Below, piece by piece: positions 11,719-21,701 of a stretch of 64,000 nt of DNA. Numbering within the stretch: position 1 is the first letter of the stretch; the number at the start of each line of letters is the position of its first letter. Under the pieces are notes generated by a model. The model did not search any database. It was not told the origin of the DNA and saw nothing but the letters and a program-made list of their open reading frames with translations. The position numbers and the translations under genes are program-made. The stretch comes from Sarcomyxa edulis (taxonomy: Eukaryota; Basidiomycota; Agaricomycetes; Agaricales; Mycenaceae): the NCBI GenBank assembly GCA_009761415.1, contig QUOL01000004.1, positions 1,860,001-1,924,000 on the forward strand, read 5' to 3'.

Positions 11719-12808
11719 ATGCTTCCTAGGTCTCAATTTGCTCCCGGGACCGTCATCGTTGACGATGGCGATCCCAATGCCCTATATACATGCACTGACG
11801 GCGAAACGTGGTTAACCGGAGGTGCTCTAGGATATGAATTCAATGGAACGACCCATGGAACAAATAGCTCTGCTTGTGAGCTGACTTACACCTTCTCGGG
11901 TATGTATGGTCGAACATTTTCGAGTTTTGTGGAATGTACTGATGATGTGTATTAAAGGAACTTCCGTTGCAGTATATGGGACAATCCCCGTGTCTGGCAC
12001 TGACGGACCAGCTCTAGGTACTACATCCCGATACTTCATCGACAACTCAACGTTACCTTCCAGTACTTACACCGCTCGTCTCAACACAAGCATTGCCTAT
12101 CAGCAGTTGTTCTTCCAATCAGCGCCTCTATCTGACGGTACCCATTCGCTCAGTGTCTCGCTAACAGGAAATAATATGGTTGGCGACCCTGGCAGATTCT
12201 TCATCGACTTCTTCATTATCACTCCCCAGACTAATTCTGCCCTAACCGATAACATACCATCGATATTCCCATCTTCGACCACTACGGCCATGACTGATTC
12301 TGATACAATAATCACTATACATCCGTCTTCTCGCACTTTCACCAGTGTCATCGCGAGCACCGTCACCGTCACTCCGGAGCCACGCAAAGGATCATCAACG
12401 CACACTGGCGCAGTAGTTGGAGGGGTTCTGGGTAGCGTGATTCTGTTGACAGCAATCATTGGAATCGCATTTTTCTTCCTCCGAAATCGCCGCCCACGCA
12501 CGGATCAGGCTGAAACTGGTCAGCTTCAACTGCTTTTTTCTTTCTATCAGATCCACTGACTAACACAGTAAACCACACCACCAGGATTACCGCGCGTTCT
12601 ACCCTTCATGCGAAACTCGAACTCCATCGCAGTGTCACCTTTCCTAGAGGGATTGTCTGTGCTCAATCAATCGCAATCGACGGATCTGACACCCTCGCCT
12701 GCGGATCATCGCCAGTTACCTCCCATAAAAACCCCAAATCGAGCCCTTCGGAACTCTAGCGGTGGCGTCACTAGCGTGGTGACATCCGAAAGCCCCCCAC
12801 CATACTAG
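11719..12808 (+). CDS. Single-pass membrane protein with PPPY tail, paralogue 2 (type B)
   Basis: Exons 11719-11899, 11958-12518 and 12585-12808 give 321 aa, with introns at the same positions and phases as the other paralogues. The ectodomain has FAPGTVIVDDGDPNALYTC, ALGYEFNGTTHGT, VYGTIPVSG, YQQLFFQS and HSLSVSL. Then come a Thr/Ser-rich stalk, a transmembrane helix (VVGGVLGSVILLTAIIGIAFFFL), basic stop-transfer RNRRPR, and a tail ending SESPPPY at the stop codon. Start 11719 aligns with the starts of paralogues 1, 3 and 4 (MxxRSxFxPG pattern in 2 and 4). An upstream in-frame ATG at 11662 would add 19 residues with some hydrophobic character, but a TATA box argues against it. Closest to paralogue 4. 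Confidence 0.85.
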
Positions 12809-13573
12809 AACCGCTCTGATGCGTTTCTTATCGAAGGGCATCGGTGTTATCTAGAGAGCCTTCGTGAATGCTTGGATTGGTCCTTTCCCAAAAATCGATG
12901 TTGGAGTATGGTTCATATATTCTATGTAAGACTTAGAGGGATAGCCAAGCGATACATTGGTAGGGTCCGTAGGGAAAGCGTACCCGAGATTTTCTTTGAC
13001 ATACGACGCATTATATTTGAGCAGTTGTTCCGATCTGTTTCAGTTGATACTAAATGAATGTAGTGACCTTCTCCACACAGAAGTGGTGTAGATTGGTATG
13101 TCTATTCTATCTGATTGTGTCGTACAGGTAGTCTCTGACGATCTGCTCTCAGGTGCTGTTACCTTATTTTCTCAGTCTCAGAAGTACGACAGCGAGACTC
13201 TCCGTGACGAAGTTGTTGCTCTGAGACTACTCGCCGAGTTCCAGCGGTCTAGCAATGACGAAGGTAAGTATGCAGGTGATTCTGAGAAGTGAGTGTACTG
13301 AATTGATATAATACATTCAGGTCGACCAATCGTCAGCCAGTTTTCCACTTTCATATATTGATCACATGTTTCTCCCCTTCTTCAGATCTATCAGTATCCC
13401 ATCACGACATGCTATTACCAGCTATTCTGACCAAAACCTCCGGGCGCGTTACATATATAGGTCATCATACATTTTGAGGACTACGAACCCACGAAACTTG
13501 ACTCGTCAAATCCCGACATACTCTTGTCTCCCGGCCTCACTCGCTCACCCATCACACACTCTTTTTCACTTCA
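12809..13573. other. Intergenic region between membrane proteins 2 and 3
   Basis: No gene is supported. Bases 13010-13150 match the flank after paralogue 1. A 64-codon open frame near 13098-13292 overlaps this duplicated non-coding segment and has no paralogue match. A TATATAG at 13454-13460 sits about 115 bases before the paralogue 3 start and is its likely TATA element. Confidence 0.6.
13454..13460 (+). promoter_or_regulatory. TATA box of membrane protein 3
   Basis: TATATAG lies 114-120 bases upstream of the ATG at 13574, in a plausible position for a core promoter with a short 5' UTR. Confidence 0.5.
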
Positions 13574-14537
13574 ATGTCTTCTGACTTTGGTCCTGGAACG
13601 ATCGTGGTTGACGACTTCAACCCAAGTATTCTGTATACATGTGGAGGCGGCGAAGCGTGGTCACTGGGGGGTGCTGTAGGTCTGGAATACAACAACACGG
13701 CCCACGGTGCAAGTAGCACTGCTTGTAAAGTTGAATATTCTTTCTCAGGTACGTACCTCAATGCAAACTCAAGGCGCGTGCTATACTAACGATACATGAA
13801 TCTTAGGGACTTATGTCGCAGTGTACGGAACTATCCCGGGGTATAGCGATACCATTCCTGGTGCAGGCGCCACGTCCCAATATTTCATCGATAACTTAAC
13901 CGTGCCTGATAAGACCTACACAGCACACCCTGTAGTCAACACAATATACCAACAGTTATTCTTCAGTTCAGATCCCTTGTCTGAAGGCAATCACTCCCTT
14001 ACAGTCACTCTCGCTGAGGACAATGTGGTAAACGATTCTCCTGGGTACTGGGTTGACTTCCTCGTTATCATTCCTAGCCCTAGTTCTCCCGACGCTACCC
14101 AATCTCTTGTCCCCACTACCTCTGTCACCGTTACTTCCGAGAGTCACCAACACTCGTCACTATCGACTGGCGCAATAGTTGGCGCAGCTGTAGGTGGAAT
14201 TATCTTCCTGATAGGAGCAGTGGGGGTGATGTTCGTGTTCCTCCGCCATCGCCGCCGACATTCGTCGAATTCGATCGAGAACCGTGAGTAGTTCCAGTAT
14301 CTTGACGGAAATTTTCTGCTGACCGCTGATCAACGGTGAACTCTCATACCAGTATATTCGCAACATGAAGTCTTGCAATCGACGTCTCACATCAACTCCG
14401 TCGCGATAACACCTTTCATCCTGACGTCTAGCGATCCTACATTCAGATCTCCTGGCCAGGTCAAACCACAGACTGAGGCTACTCGGGTTTCTGCAAGCAT
14501 GCAAGCTTCCGAATCAGAAATGCCTCCGCCTTACTGA
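13574..14537 (+). CDS. Single-pass membrane protein with PPPY tail, paralogue 3 (type A)
   Basis: Exons 13574-13748, 13807-14283 and 14353-14537 give 278 aa. The ectodomain is nearly collinear with paralogue 1 (FGPGTIVVDDFNPSILYTC, GLEYNNTAHGASST, VYGTIPGYSDTIPGAGATSQ, YQQLFFSSDPLSEG, HSLTVTLAED). The stalk is shorter and lacks the Ser-Thr microsatellite of paralogue 1. The transmembrane helix is IVGAAVGGIIFLIGAVGVMFVF, followed by RHRRRHSS. The tail contains SVAITPFILTS and ends SEMPPPY at the stop codon. There is no classical signal peptide. Function unknown; membrane topology (ectodomain out, tail in) is inferred from the basic residues after the helix. Confidence 0.85.
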
Positions 14538-15479
14538 ATATGGATTCGACGTTTGTAAACGAGGGAAGATATGCAATGAAGAGGCCTGGGTACGAGAGTG
14601 ATTGACTGCAGACATCAGGATGCTGATTGTCCATCGTCTTCTTGATGTTCAGTATGCAATCTTCGTTTTCAATGATCTCAGTCTATCTATTGATACCGAC
14701 TGATCAGTGTTTCGAGTTGATCTTGAGGTTGCAAGTTCTGTAAAACGGTAGGCCCACGTCATCTTAACGCCTTCGCATGCAACTGAGTTGATGGATCCTC
14801 TAAAGCTAGACTTACAGGGTCTGTGTCAAGGAGTCGGATTTGTGCGAACCGGATGAAATAGGTTTAATTCTCGAAGCTCACGTCTCTAAGTATTCACAAC
14901 GAGTGCATGACGAGATGAAGTTCATACAGCTCCCCGACCTTCGTCGATCCTAGAGGCAGATCAGCCCTCGCTCGAATTGCGATTCCCAGTATCTACCGTG
15001 AAGTTCCCCTTCGTGTTCGATTGACTGAATTTTCATCTGTGTTCAGATATCCAGGGTCGTTTGGCACGTGTCATTTCCCGTGAGCACTTATGTTATACGT
15101 TCGTTCAACGATGATCACTAATGGAGCCAATCATACGACCATCGACGCCAATGATATGGTCGTAACGTCCCTCTGCAGATCGATCATGAACGAGCAAAAA
15201 GACGAACATAAATAATTTAGACCAATAACTAGCGTCTCCAGAATACCCCACCGTAAGGCGTATAGCTCTCTTGACAAACTTCCCTTATAGATGAAGATGA
15301 ATGATCGCTTTCAATTGCATCCGAAATGAGGAAAAGGCTGTAAATGTATTGATCTCTGATGAACGTCGTGGCTCTGTCCTTCGGCAATCTTCTAAGTACG
15401 TGTGCCTGCTCCGTATTGACAGTAAGCATTCCGATTGCTACTTTTCCTCTCACTTACTCACTCCTTCGTTTTCTCGTCG
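14538..15479. other. Intergenic region between membrane proteins 3 and 4
   Basis: No coding region is supported on either strand. The right part must hold the promoter of paralogue 4; an AT-rich cataaataattt stretch lies near 15208. The 3'-flank blocks shared by paralogues 1 and 2 were not recognised here. Confidence 0.5.
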
Positions 15480-16478
15480 ATGTTTTTTAGATCTGAATTT
15501 GGTCCTGGAACTGTCGTGGTTGACGATGTCAACCCCGATGTCCTGTATACCTGTTCCGGTAGCCAATCGTGGTTTATTGGAGGCGCTTTAGGACTAGAAT
15601 TCAATGGAACGACCCATGGCACAAGCAGCGCATCTTGCACGTTCACCTATACGTTCTCAGGCATAACCCCAAATCCTCATTTCGAACTGTTCGTTTGCTG
15701 ACAATATATGGATATCAGGAACTTCCGTCGCCGTATATGGAACAATACCAGGGTACTACACGGACAGCCCAACTACGGGCGCTACATCCCAATACTTCAT
15801 CGACGACTCAACCGTCCCTACTAAAGTCTTCATCGCGAATCCTGGCGTAACTGCCGTCTATCAGCAACTATTTTTCCAGTCAGACTCGAATCTGTCTGAT
15901 GGTGCACATTCGCTTACGGTAACTCTGGCTGAAGATAGTGTGGTGGCCGGTCATGATGGGTTCTGGATAGACTTTTTTGTCATCACTCCTAGTTCCACCA
16001 CGCCTTCGGCTACGACACCCAACTCCGCCGTCACTGCTACTGTCACTATCACCTCAGGACCTGGCAAAGGGTCGTCAGTATCTACTGACGCCGTTCTGGG
16101 TGGAGTTCTGGGTGGGGTGCTGCTGTTGATAGTGCTGCTAGGGGTAGCATATCTTTTTCGCCGACGCCGCCGACGACGGACGGATCCAGCTGAAAACGGT
16201 AATTGTCTGTTCCTTCTACATCAAGGACTCATGAACCAACACAAAAGATGCTTCATCTAGGTTTAAAACAGGAAGTCCTACCATTTCTTCCCCCCAACGA
16301 CACCACAATATCGCCTTTTACACTGACATCACCCACTCATAACCAGTCACGAGCATCACTACCTACTTCTACGAACCCACTCCCTTCTACTACTACGAGT
16401 GAACCGAGAACTCTAGAACGAGCAACTCAAGTCTCTGTTCCCTCGATACGAATGTCTCAACTGCCTCCACCGTACTAG
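15480..16478 (+). CDS. Single-pass membrane protein with PPPY tail, paralogue 4 (type B)
   Basis: Exons 15480-15660, 15719-16198 and 16261-16478 give 292 aa. The first intron begins with GC (cag|gcataa) rather than GT, so it is a GC-AG intron. Its position and phase match the GT-AG intron of the other three paralogues, and the joined frame is required for ...TFSGTSVAVYGTIPGY. Ectodomain motifs: FGPGTVVVDDVNPDVLYTC, ALGLEFNGTTHGTSS, YQQLFFQS, HSLTVTLAED. The helix VLGGVLGGVLLLIVLLGVAYLF is followed by a very basic RRRRRRR stop-transfer. The tail contains TTISPFTLTS and ends SQLPPPY at the stop codon. Closest to paralogue 2. An upstream in-frame ATG at 15435 would add a hydrophobic MLLFLSLTHSFVFSS and could act as a signal peptide; that choice is open. 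Confidence 0.83.
15661..15718 (+). other. GC-AG intron in membrane protein 4
   Basis: 58-nt intron with donor CAG|GCATAA and acceptor ATCAG|GA. The three paralogues have GT at the homologous donor. Using it restores the conserved FSG-T-VAVYG junction in phase 1. Confidence 0.75.
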
Positions 16479-16775
16479 GGGAGCAAAAAAATGAATCTAT
16501 TACTCGATGAACCCGTAAGCGTGGGCGATGAAGATAAAAAACATACTCCGGATCCCTAAAGACAATTGTCGTATTCACGAACGCTTGCTCAATTATTATA
16601 TACCCGACATCCACATCTGTAACGTCCTTCAGTCTCGAATGAGTCGTCTCTGTCAGAAGGATAACGAAAGAGGCACACATGATGCATTCTGGATCCCAAT
16701 GAGAAGTTAGATTGCTCAACAAGCGAGACAACACGAACACTATAATACAGATTGGCATTGCGAAAGGCTCCGGAC

Positions 16776-18901
16776 TTAGACTAATTTAGCAAGGGAAACC
16801 GTGTTCTTTCCAACATCTGTGGAGAAGTAGGCATTTTTGAGGAAGACATCACCAACCTAGAAGACAATGACAAAGACTTAGTTTCAATGGTTGAGAACGA
16901 GCAAGTACAAGACGTACCAGCCATTCTGTGGCACCACCGATATTCCCAGAGGAAATTCCGGATGTGCAATCGCCGGTAGGGTCGTTGGCGTTTACTGGAG
17001 CGAATGCGATATCTCTTGGGTCGATAGCGAAGGATTGACCGCCGAATGTCAGTGCAACACTTGCAGATGTTGTGCAAGGAACGGTGAAGCCTCCCTGACC
17101 ATCGGATTGAGCACCTGGTATGGCAGCGTGAACAGCGGCAGCATCAGCGGGGGGAGCGATGATGAGGGTGGTTCCGGTGTCGAGAATAGCAGTGCGGCCT
17201 TGGAGCCCCAGGTCAGTCCCATCAACGGAAACGGAATCCAGACCTCCCTCCCAGAATCCGGTCTTGCTGACGTTCGGGATGGCGACAAGAGTTGTTGCGT
17301 CGAATTTAGTTGAGTCGAGTCCACTGGATTGGTACGTGAGTCAACGTTGAAGGAACAGAAAGATTGGTGTCTTACCCGAATGTAACTTCTCCGTCGTTCT
17401 TTGCATCAGCCAGACGAGAGATCTTGTAGGAGGTGATGGCTTCGCTGACAAGACCCGCGGCAGCCAGGGATTCAATGGGCGTCAAGGTTTGTTGTTCGGA
17501 GAGAGTCTAAATGAGGGATCAGCAACTTGAAGAAGGGTGGAATGAGAAAATGTAGCATACAGATTGTGCCAGTCCTGATAGCATCAAAGAGAGAGAACAT
17601 CAGTTTCTACGATTAAGAGGTTCGAAAATAGATATACGCACCCATGATTCCATCGAATGGAACACTGTCATCAGCGAAGTCATCCGTTTCTTGCGTCGCA
17701 ACTCCGAATGTGTGCGTGTTCAAAGCCAGACCAGCAACTGCAATGTTGTCGGTGATGATGTCACCTGCAACCGCCCCAGTACCGTAAGTAACCTGGAAGG
17801 CCTTCTTCGTGTCGACGAAGGTGCTCGAGGCTTGAGAACCAAGGAAGTTGTGTGTTCCCTGGTGATATCAAATTTGAGCAACGGCATCAGACTACATATT
17901 CCAAGGGAAGCTTACACAATCTCCACCAGCTGTAGAAACGCAGTTCTCGGCACCAACCCAGAGATCAGCCGATCCCGAGTCCATCAGGAGCAAGAAATCT
18001 TGGGGTGGGGTCCCCATCTGGATAGTTGCAAGGTATCCAACATCATTTGCTCTTTCATCGCCGACGTCAGTTGATGGATCAAAGACAACGGCTGGAGATG
18101 CTTACTCAATGTCCAAACCAAGAGAGTCCCCTGTTGTGGGCGTGTTGGCGTTCGTGACGCTAGGGTTGGCGATAGCATCGAGGTCAGCCTGAGAAACACC
18201 AGGACCATCCAAGTCGGCACTAAAATAGTCAAAACAGCTTCAGTGCTATTTTCGGACAGTGTAATACTGATCACCTACCCAGAGGCAGCAGCAGTTGATC
18301 CACTTGCGGCCGCTCCGGCGGCGGCGGCGGCAGCAGCGGCGGCTGCTGCAGCTGCACCACCTTTTGCCTTCCCCTTGCCCTTCTTATTAGTGGCCTTCTC
18401 TACCGCTCCCTTTCCAAACGAAGCAAGAGCACCCTTTCCAGTAGTTGCCGCCTTTCCACCGCCAACCAAGAAATCGTTGGTCTCAACTTCGGAGCTAGCC
18501 GCAGGCTTGTTGAGACCCTGGCGATTGTATCGTTTTGCGAGGCCTTCGGGACCTTCCACAGCCAAAATCCGTTTGTGAAGATTCTCCTTGAGCTCCCGGG
18601 CTGAAGGTTCAGCACGTCCAGTCATGCGAGCCAAACGACGTTGGCCTCGGTTCATGTGTTGTTGTAGGAGCTGATATAATTTACAACGTGAAGCCAATAT
18701 TAGAACAATAAGGTACCGCGACATCATGACAATGCTTACAATTTGACCATGCACGCCTCTAGTCTGCTCGACACGCTTGAGGGGAAGGGTGACCATACCA
18801 GCACTACGTTTGTTGGAGACCGGAAGAGCTTCAACATCTTGCATAGAAAGGGCAACAAGGACCCCTGCCAGGAGGGCCGAAAAAGAAAGCTTCATCTGCA
18901 T
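16776..18901 (-). CDS. Secreted aspartic peptidase, family A1 (copy C, poly-Ala propeptide)
   Basis: Third A1 protease. Signal peptide MQMKLSFSALLAGVLVALSM, then a propeptide with the shared RxxRLARMTGR block and dibasic AKRYNRQG site. Between this site and the mature enzyme lies an insert absent from copies A and B: a Lys/Gly stretch (NKKGKGKAKGG), an uninterrupted alanine tract of about 13 residues and an Ala/Ser/Gly run (about 18290-18385). The mature domain has LMDSGSADLWVG, ENC loop, VTYGTGAVAG, PFDGIMG, second active site AILDTGTTLIIAP and C-terminus VGDVFLKNAYFS...SLAKLV. Both catalytic motifs are intact. Two in-frame ATGs (18901 and 18895) are possible starts. The four membrane-protein genes lie between this gene and copy B. 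Confidence 0.92.
18290..18358 (-). repeat. GCN repeat coding an alanine tract
   Basis: Mixed GCN codons (gcg/gca/gct/gcc) encode a run of about 13 alanines flanked by Gly/Ser/Ala in the propeptide region of protease C. Mixed codon use suggests an older, relatively stable tract rather than a fresh trinucleotide expansion. Confidence 0.85.
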
Positions 18902-20186
18902 AATGATCGTGGTACGGTGATGCCGAGTTCCCAGAACAAGGATGTTGGATATACCGTAGAATGAAAGTGAAAAGGGGGGAGTTGGAAAGTTGAAAGAGAG
19001 AGAGAAAAAAGGCCCGGCCTTGAGAGCAAACAGAGGGAATCCAAAGGAGAAGGATAACTCCGCGTCGTCGGGGCGTACCCCTCTTATATACCTGGAGGAA
19101 GCCGCTTAACCGTGATATATCCGATCTTGTTCTGGATGTTGCCATCTAAGTCATGTGACCAATGGAGAATTTGATTCTAAAGATACCCTGGTAACCTTCC
19201 ACAAGCGCCAATAGTTATTCAGAGAGCCTATAGAAAGAGGGCAAGGAGATGCGATCAGTCCTCAATCCCAAATTATTACATCGTCCCTCCGAAAATACCT
19301 ACACCAACTGCGAGAATGGTCATACGTTGATAGTTGATTTCACACTGCCCAGTACCTGATGATTCTCAGAAATGTCCTTATGAATATGATCAATATACAG
19401 TTCTACACACCTTCACGACGACGCGAACTTTTGCGTAGCCGCTTTGCCTTCGAAAAGGCTTGTCCCGCCCGGCCTTGAGGCCCATTATCGTGATGCTGTT
19501 GTTGTCAATCAAGTATCCCGGGAAATAGCGATCTTCCGTCGACTCCGTTGAGTAGGGACTATTTCTCAAGTTCACACTGAGCATAAGCCACTGTACAGCT
19601 TTCTTCGGCTTGGTCAGTGCTGAAGACAGACGATATTACTGTTCAGTATCATCAGACAACAGAACCGTTATGGGAGAAGGACGAACCGCAACGACGCTAA
19701 TTATGTAGGCCGAATATCGCTCCGCAGCATCTCAACTTAGTGCCTGCCAGCCAGTGCAAGTATGTAAGGGCATCGACAGCCGTTCATGATTTTGCAGTGG
19801 TAATGGGAGCTGACCGATTCGCTACAAAGGTCAAAGAAGCTACATATATAGCTGCAGCGTCAATATATACTTAGTCTCTGTGAGAAGGTTTGCGTCAATC
19901 AACCCAGCTTCTCTGTGGGTATGCACGGACTCTGACTTACCATTCGCGCGAGCGTTCATTGCGACAATATCACCCCCCGAGTCGGAGCTATGCATCCGGA
20001 TTATATCCATGCTGAATCACCATATCCCTGGGAACCAAGGCTATTAGCGCTGCTAGTGCTGAAGGGTATGACTGGCTGTGCTACGAGCCACTGGTGGAAA
20101 TCAGCCTATAGAAAGGCAGATCATGATTCAAGGTTGCTATGAAGACATCAAACCGAGCTTGCAGCTTTATTTATATGAAAACAAGA
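18902..20186. other. Intergenic region upstream of protease C
   Basis: About 1.3 kb. The left part is the promoter of protease C with a TATA box at about 19084-19091. A 64-codon open frame at 19390-19584 (minus) was examined: it has no recognisable motif or joinable exon, and I do not call it a gene. The rest holds nothing I can identify. Confidence 0.5.
19084..19091 (-). promoter_or_regulatory. TATA box of aspartic protease C
   Basis: On the minus strand this reads GTATATAAGAG, about 185 bases upstream of the ATG at 18901. Spacing is almost the same as the TATATATAAGG of protease B. Confidence 0.65.
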
Positions 20187-21360
20187 TCACAAGCGTGCTT
20201 TGGCAGCAGCGTCTTCTACAAACGGAGTGAGCATCCTCAAATCGCTGTTGACTAAGCTTAATGCGTCGCGGTATAGATCGGTCTGCCACAAGGGATTCAC
20301 GGTTCAGTGTTGAGTGTTGACTCCTGAATGAAGAGAGTTGAGGAATCAATTACCTTGATTAATCCCCAGACGCCTGCTTTGGCCGCAGGACCGACCTCTG
20401 CGGCGAGTTGTTCAGCTTTAGCTAGAACAGCATCGGTGTTCCCGCTAACTAAATGGTCAAGGAAACCTGCGGTCAAAGCTTCTTGAGGGGTGAACCGATG
20501 CCCCTCTAGAGCAATCTTGCGATGAAGGCGACCGTCACCGATTTTTGCACGCACGATGGCTGCAAAAGACAAGGGCCAGACGGCACCAAAGTGGACCTAG
20601 AAACGGACGATGAATAAATAGAGTCGACCTAAACGATCACGGTGTGTACATACTTCGTTCATGCAAAGCCACGCATTCCGCTTGAGTCCGTCTGTCATGA
20701 CACGGTAGTCGCATGCAAGGGATAGCATGAGTCCCCCAGCAAAGCAGTGCCCATTGATAGCAGCAATAGTGGGGACTGAGCGGGATGTGTAGGTCAGTCA
20801 CGGGTTTAATCGAGTCTTTGAGAATATACTACGTACTAGGAAAGGTCATCAGGCGAAATAAGAGGGGGTTGAAGGTTCCTGTTCAGTCCGCGTTCGTTTA
20901 ACGCGCGTGTAAATCTCAAGAGACATAGGGGCGTACTTGGGAAGAAATTGGGGTTTTTGCTGGCGTTCTCAAAGTCAAGACCTATAGGGCACAGTCATAC
21001 AACTTCTACATACAGAAATTCGCATGGACGCACCATTACTGAAGAACTTGTCCTGGTCTCTTCTGCCAACGATGATTAGCGCGCCTTGTCCCCCTTCTTT
21101 GTCTTTGGTATTCTGGGCAGCCCGCCACTGTTCTCGCCAATGCTTCTCCACAGCATCCAGTGCGGGCTTTAGACCATGATCAATCAGGCTCTCTGTCAAG
21201 CGACTGTCCTGTCCATTATGTAGCTCGATGACCCAGAGGTGCGGTTTGGCTACGGAACATCAGACATCAAAACTGGTGAGCGCTTCGTGATGAACTAAAA
21301 CATACGGTTCGTCAAGGTGATTACGGGTGCACTATTGGGAAGACTGAGAGGGTAAGACAT
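20187..21360 (-). CDS. Enoyl-CoA hydratase/isomerase family protein, PTS1-tailed
   Basis: Crotonase-fold enzyme, probably a delta3,delta2-enoyl-CoA isomerase of beta-oxidation. Start MSYPLSLPNSAPVITLTN at 21360. After the first intron: HLWVIELHNGQDSRLTE, GQGALIIVGRRDQDKFFSNGLDFEN. The next exons carry RLMTFPVPTIAAINGHCFAGGLMLSLACDYRVM, with the GHCFAGG oxyanion-hole region, and WLCMNEVHFGAVWP. The following exon continues RAKIGDGRLHRK...ALTAGFLDHLV, and the protein ends AAKARL. The final tripeptide ARL fits the PTS1 consensus [SAC][KRH][LM], which suggests peroxisomal import. Small exons around 20830-21000 were placed by frame only. Divergent from NDUFB10 across about 340 bases. Hydratase rather than isomerase activity cannot be excluded. 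Confidence 0.88.
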
Positions 21361-21701
21361 GGTGGTTTTGGATCAAGGAGGATTGAGAACGCACTAAGTA
21401 TATGGGTTCGAGAACCGACATGTGATACGGCTTTGTTCAGTGTCATGTTCCGATTCGCACGTCGATTCTTTGGGGATCAATCCTAGTTTCTCCAAGAGAA
21501 AGATACATACAGGCCGAGGCTACATTTAGAGAGTGATAAACCAGACAAGAAAGTGAAAATCGAAAAGTGCTCCCAATAAATTCATGCCAGTCTGAGTGAT
21601 GCCGGCCGCGGCTTCGTGATCGCAAAGGCGGGGAAATGCAACACAGGCAAATTGGAGGCAAATAGTACGTCCATCCCACATTTGCTTGTCAACTCCTCCT
21701 C
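21361..21701. promoter_or_regulatory. Bidirectional promoter region of the enoyl-CoA isomerase and NDUFB10 genes
   Basis: 341 bases between two divergent start codons. No gene and no clear TATA element in the expected position were seen, as is usual for housekeeping genes. Confidence 0.5.

Noticed and set aside
13098..13292. 64-codon open frame (MSILSDCVVQVVSDD...)
   Set aside because: It overlaps DNA duplicated from the non-coding flank of paralogue 1, where the frame is not kept open.
19390..19584. Minus-strand open frame upstream of protease C
   Set aside because: Short, single, without recognisable motif or neighbouring compatible exons; possible remnant but not supportable.
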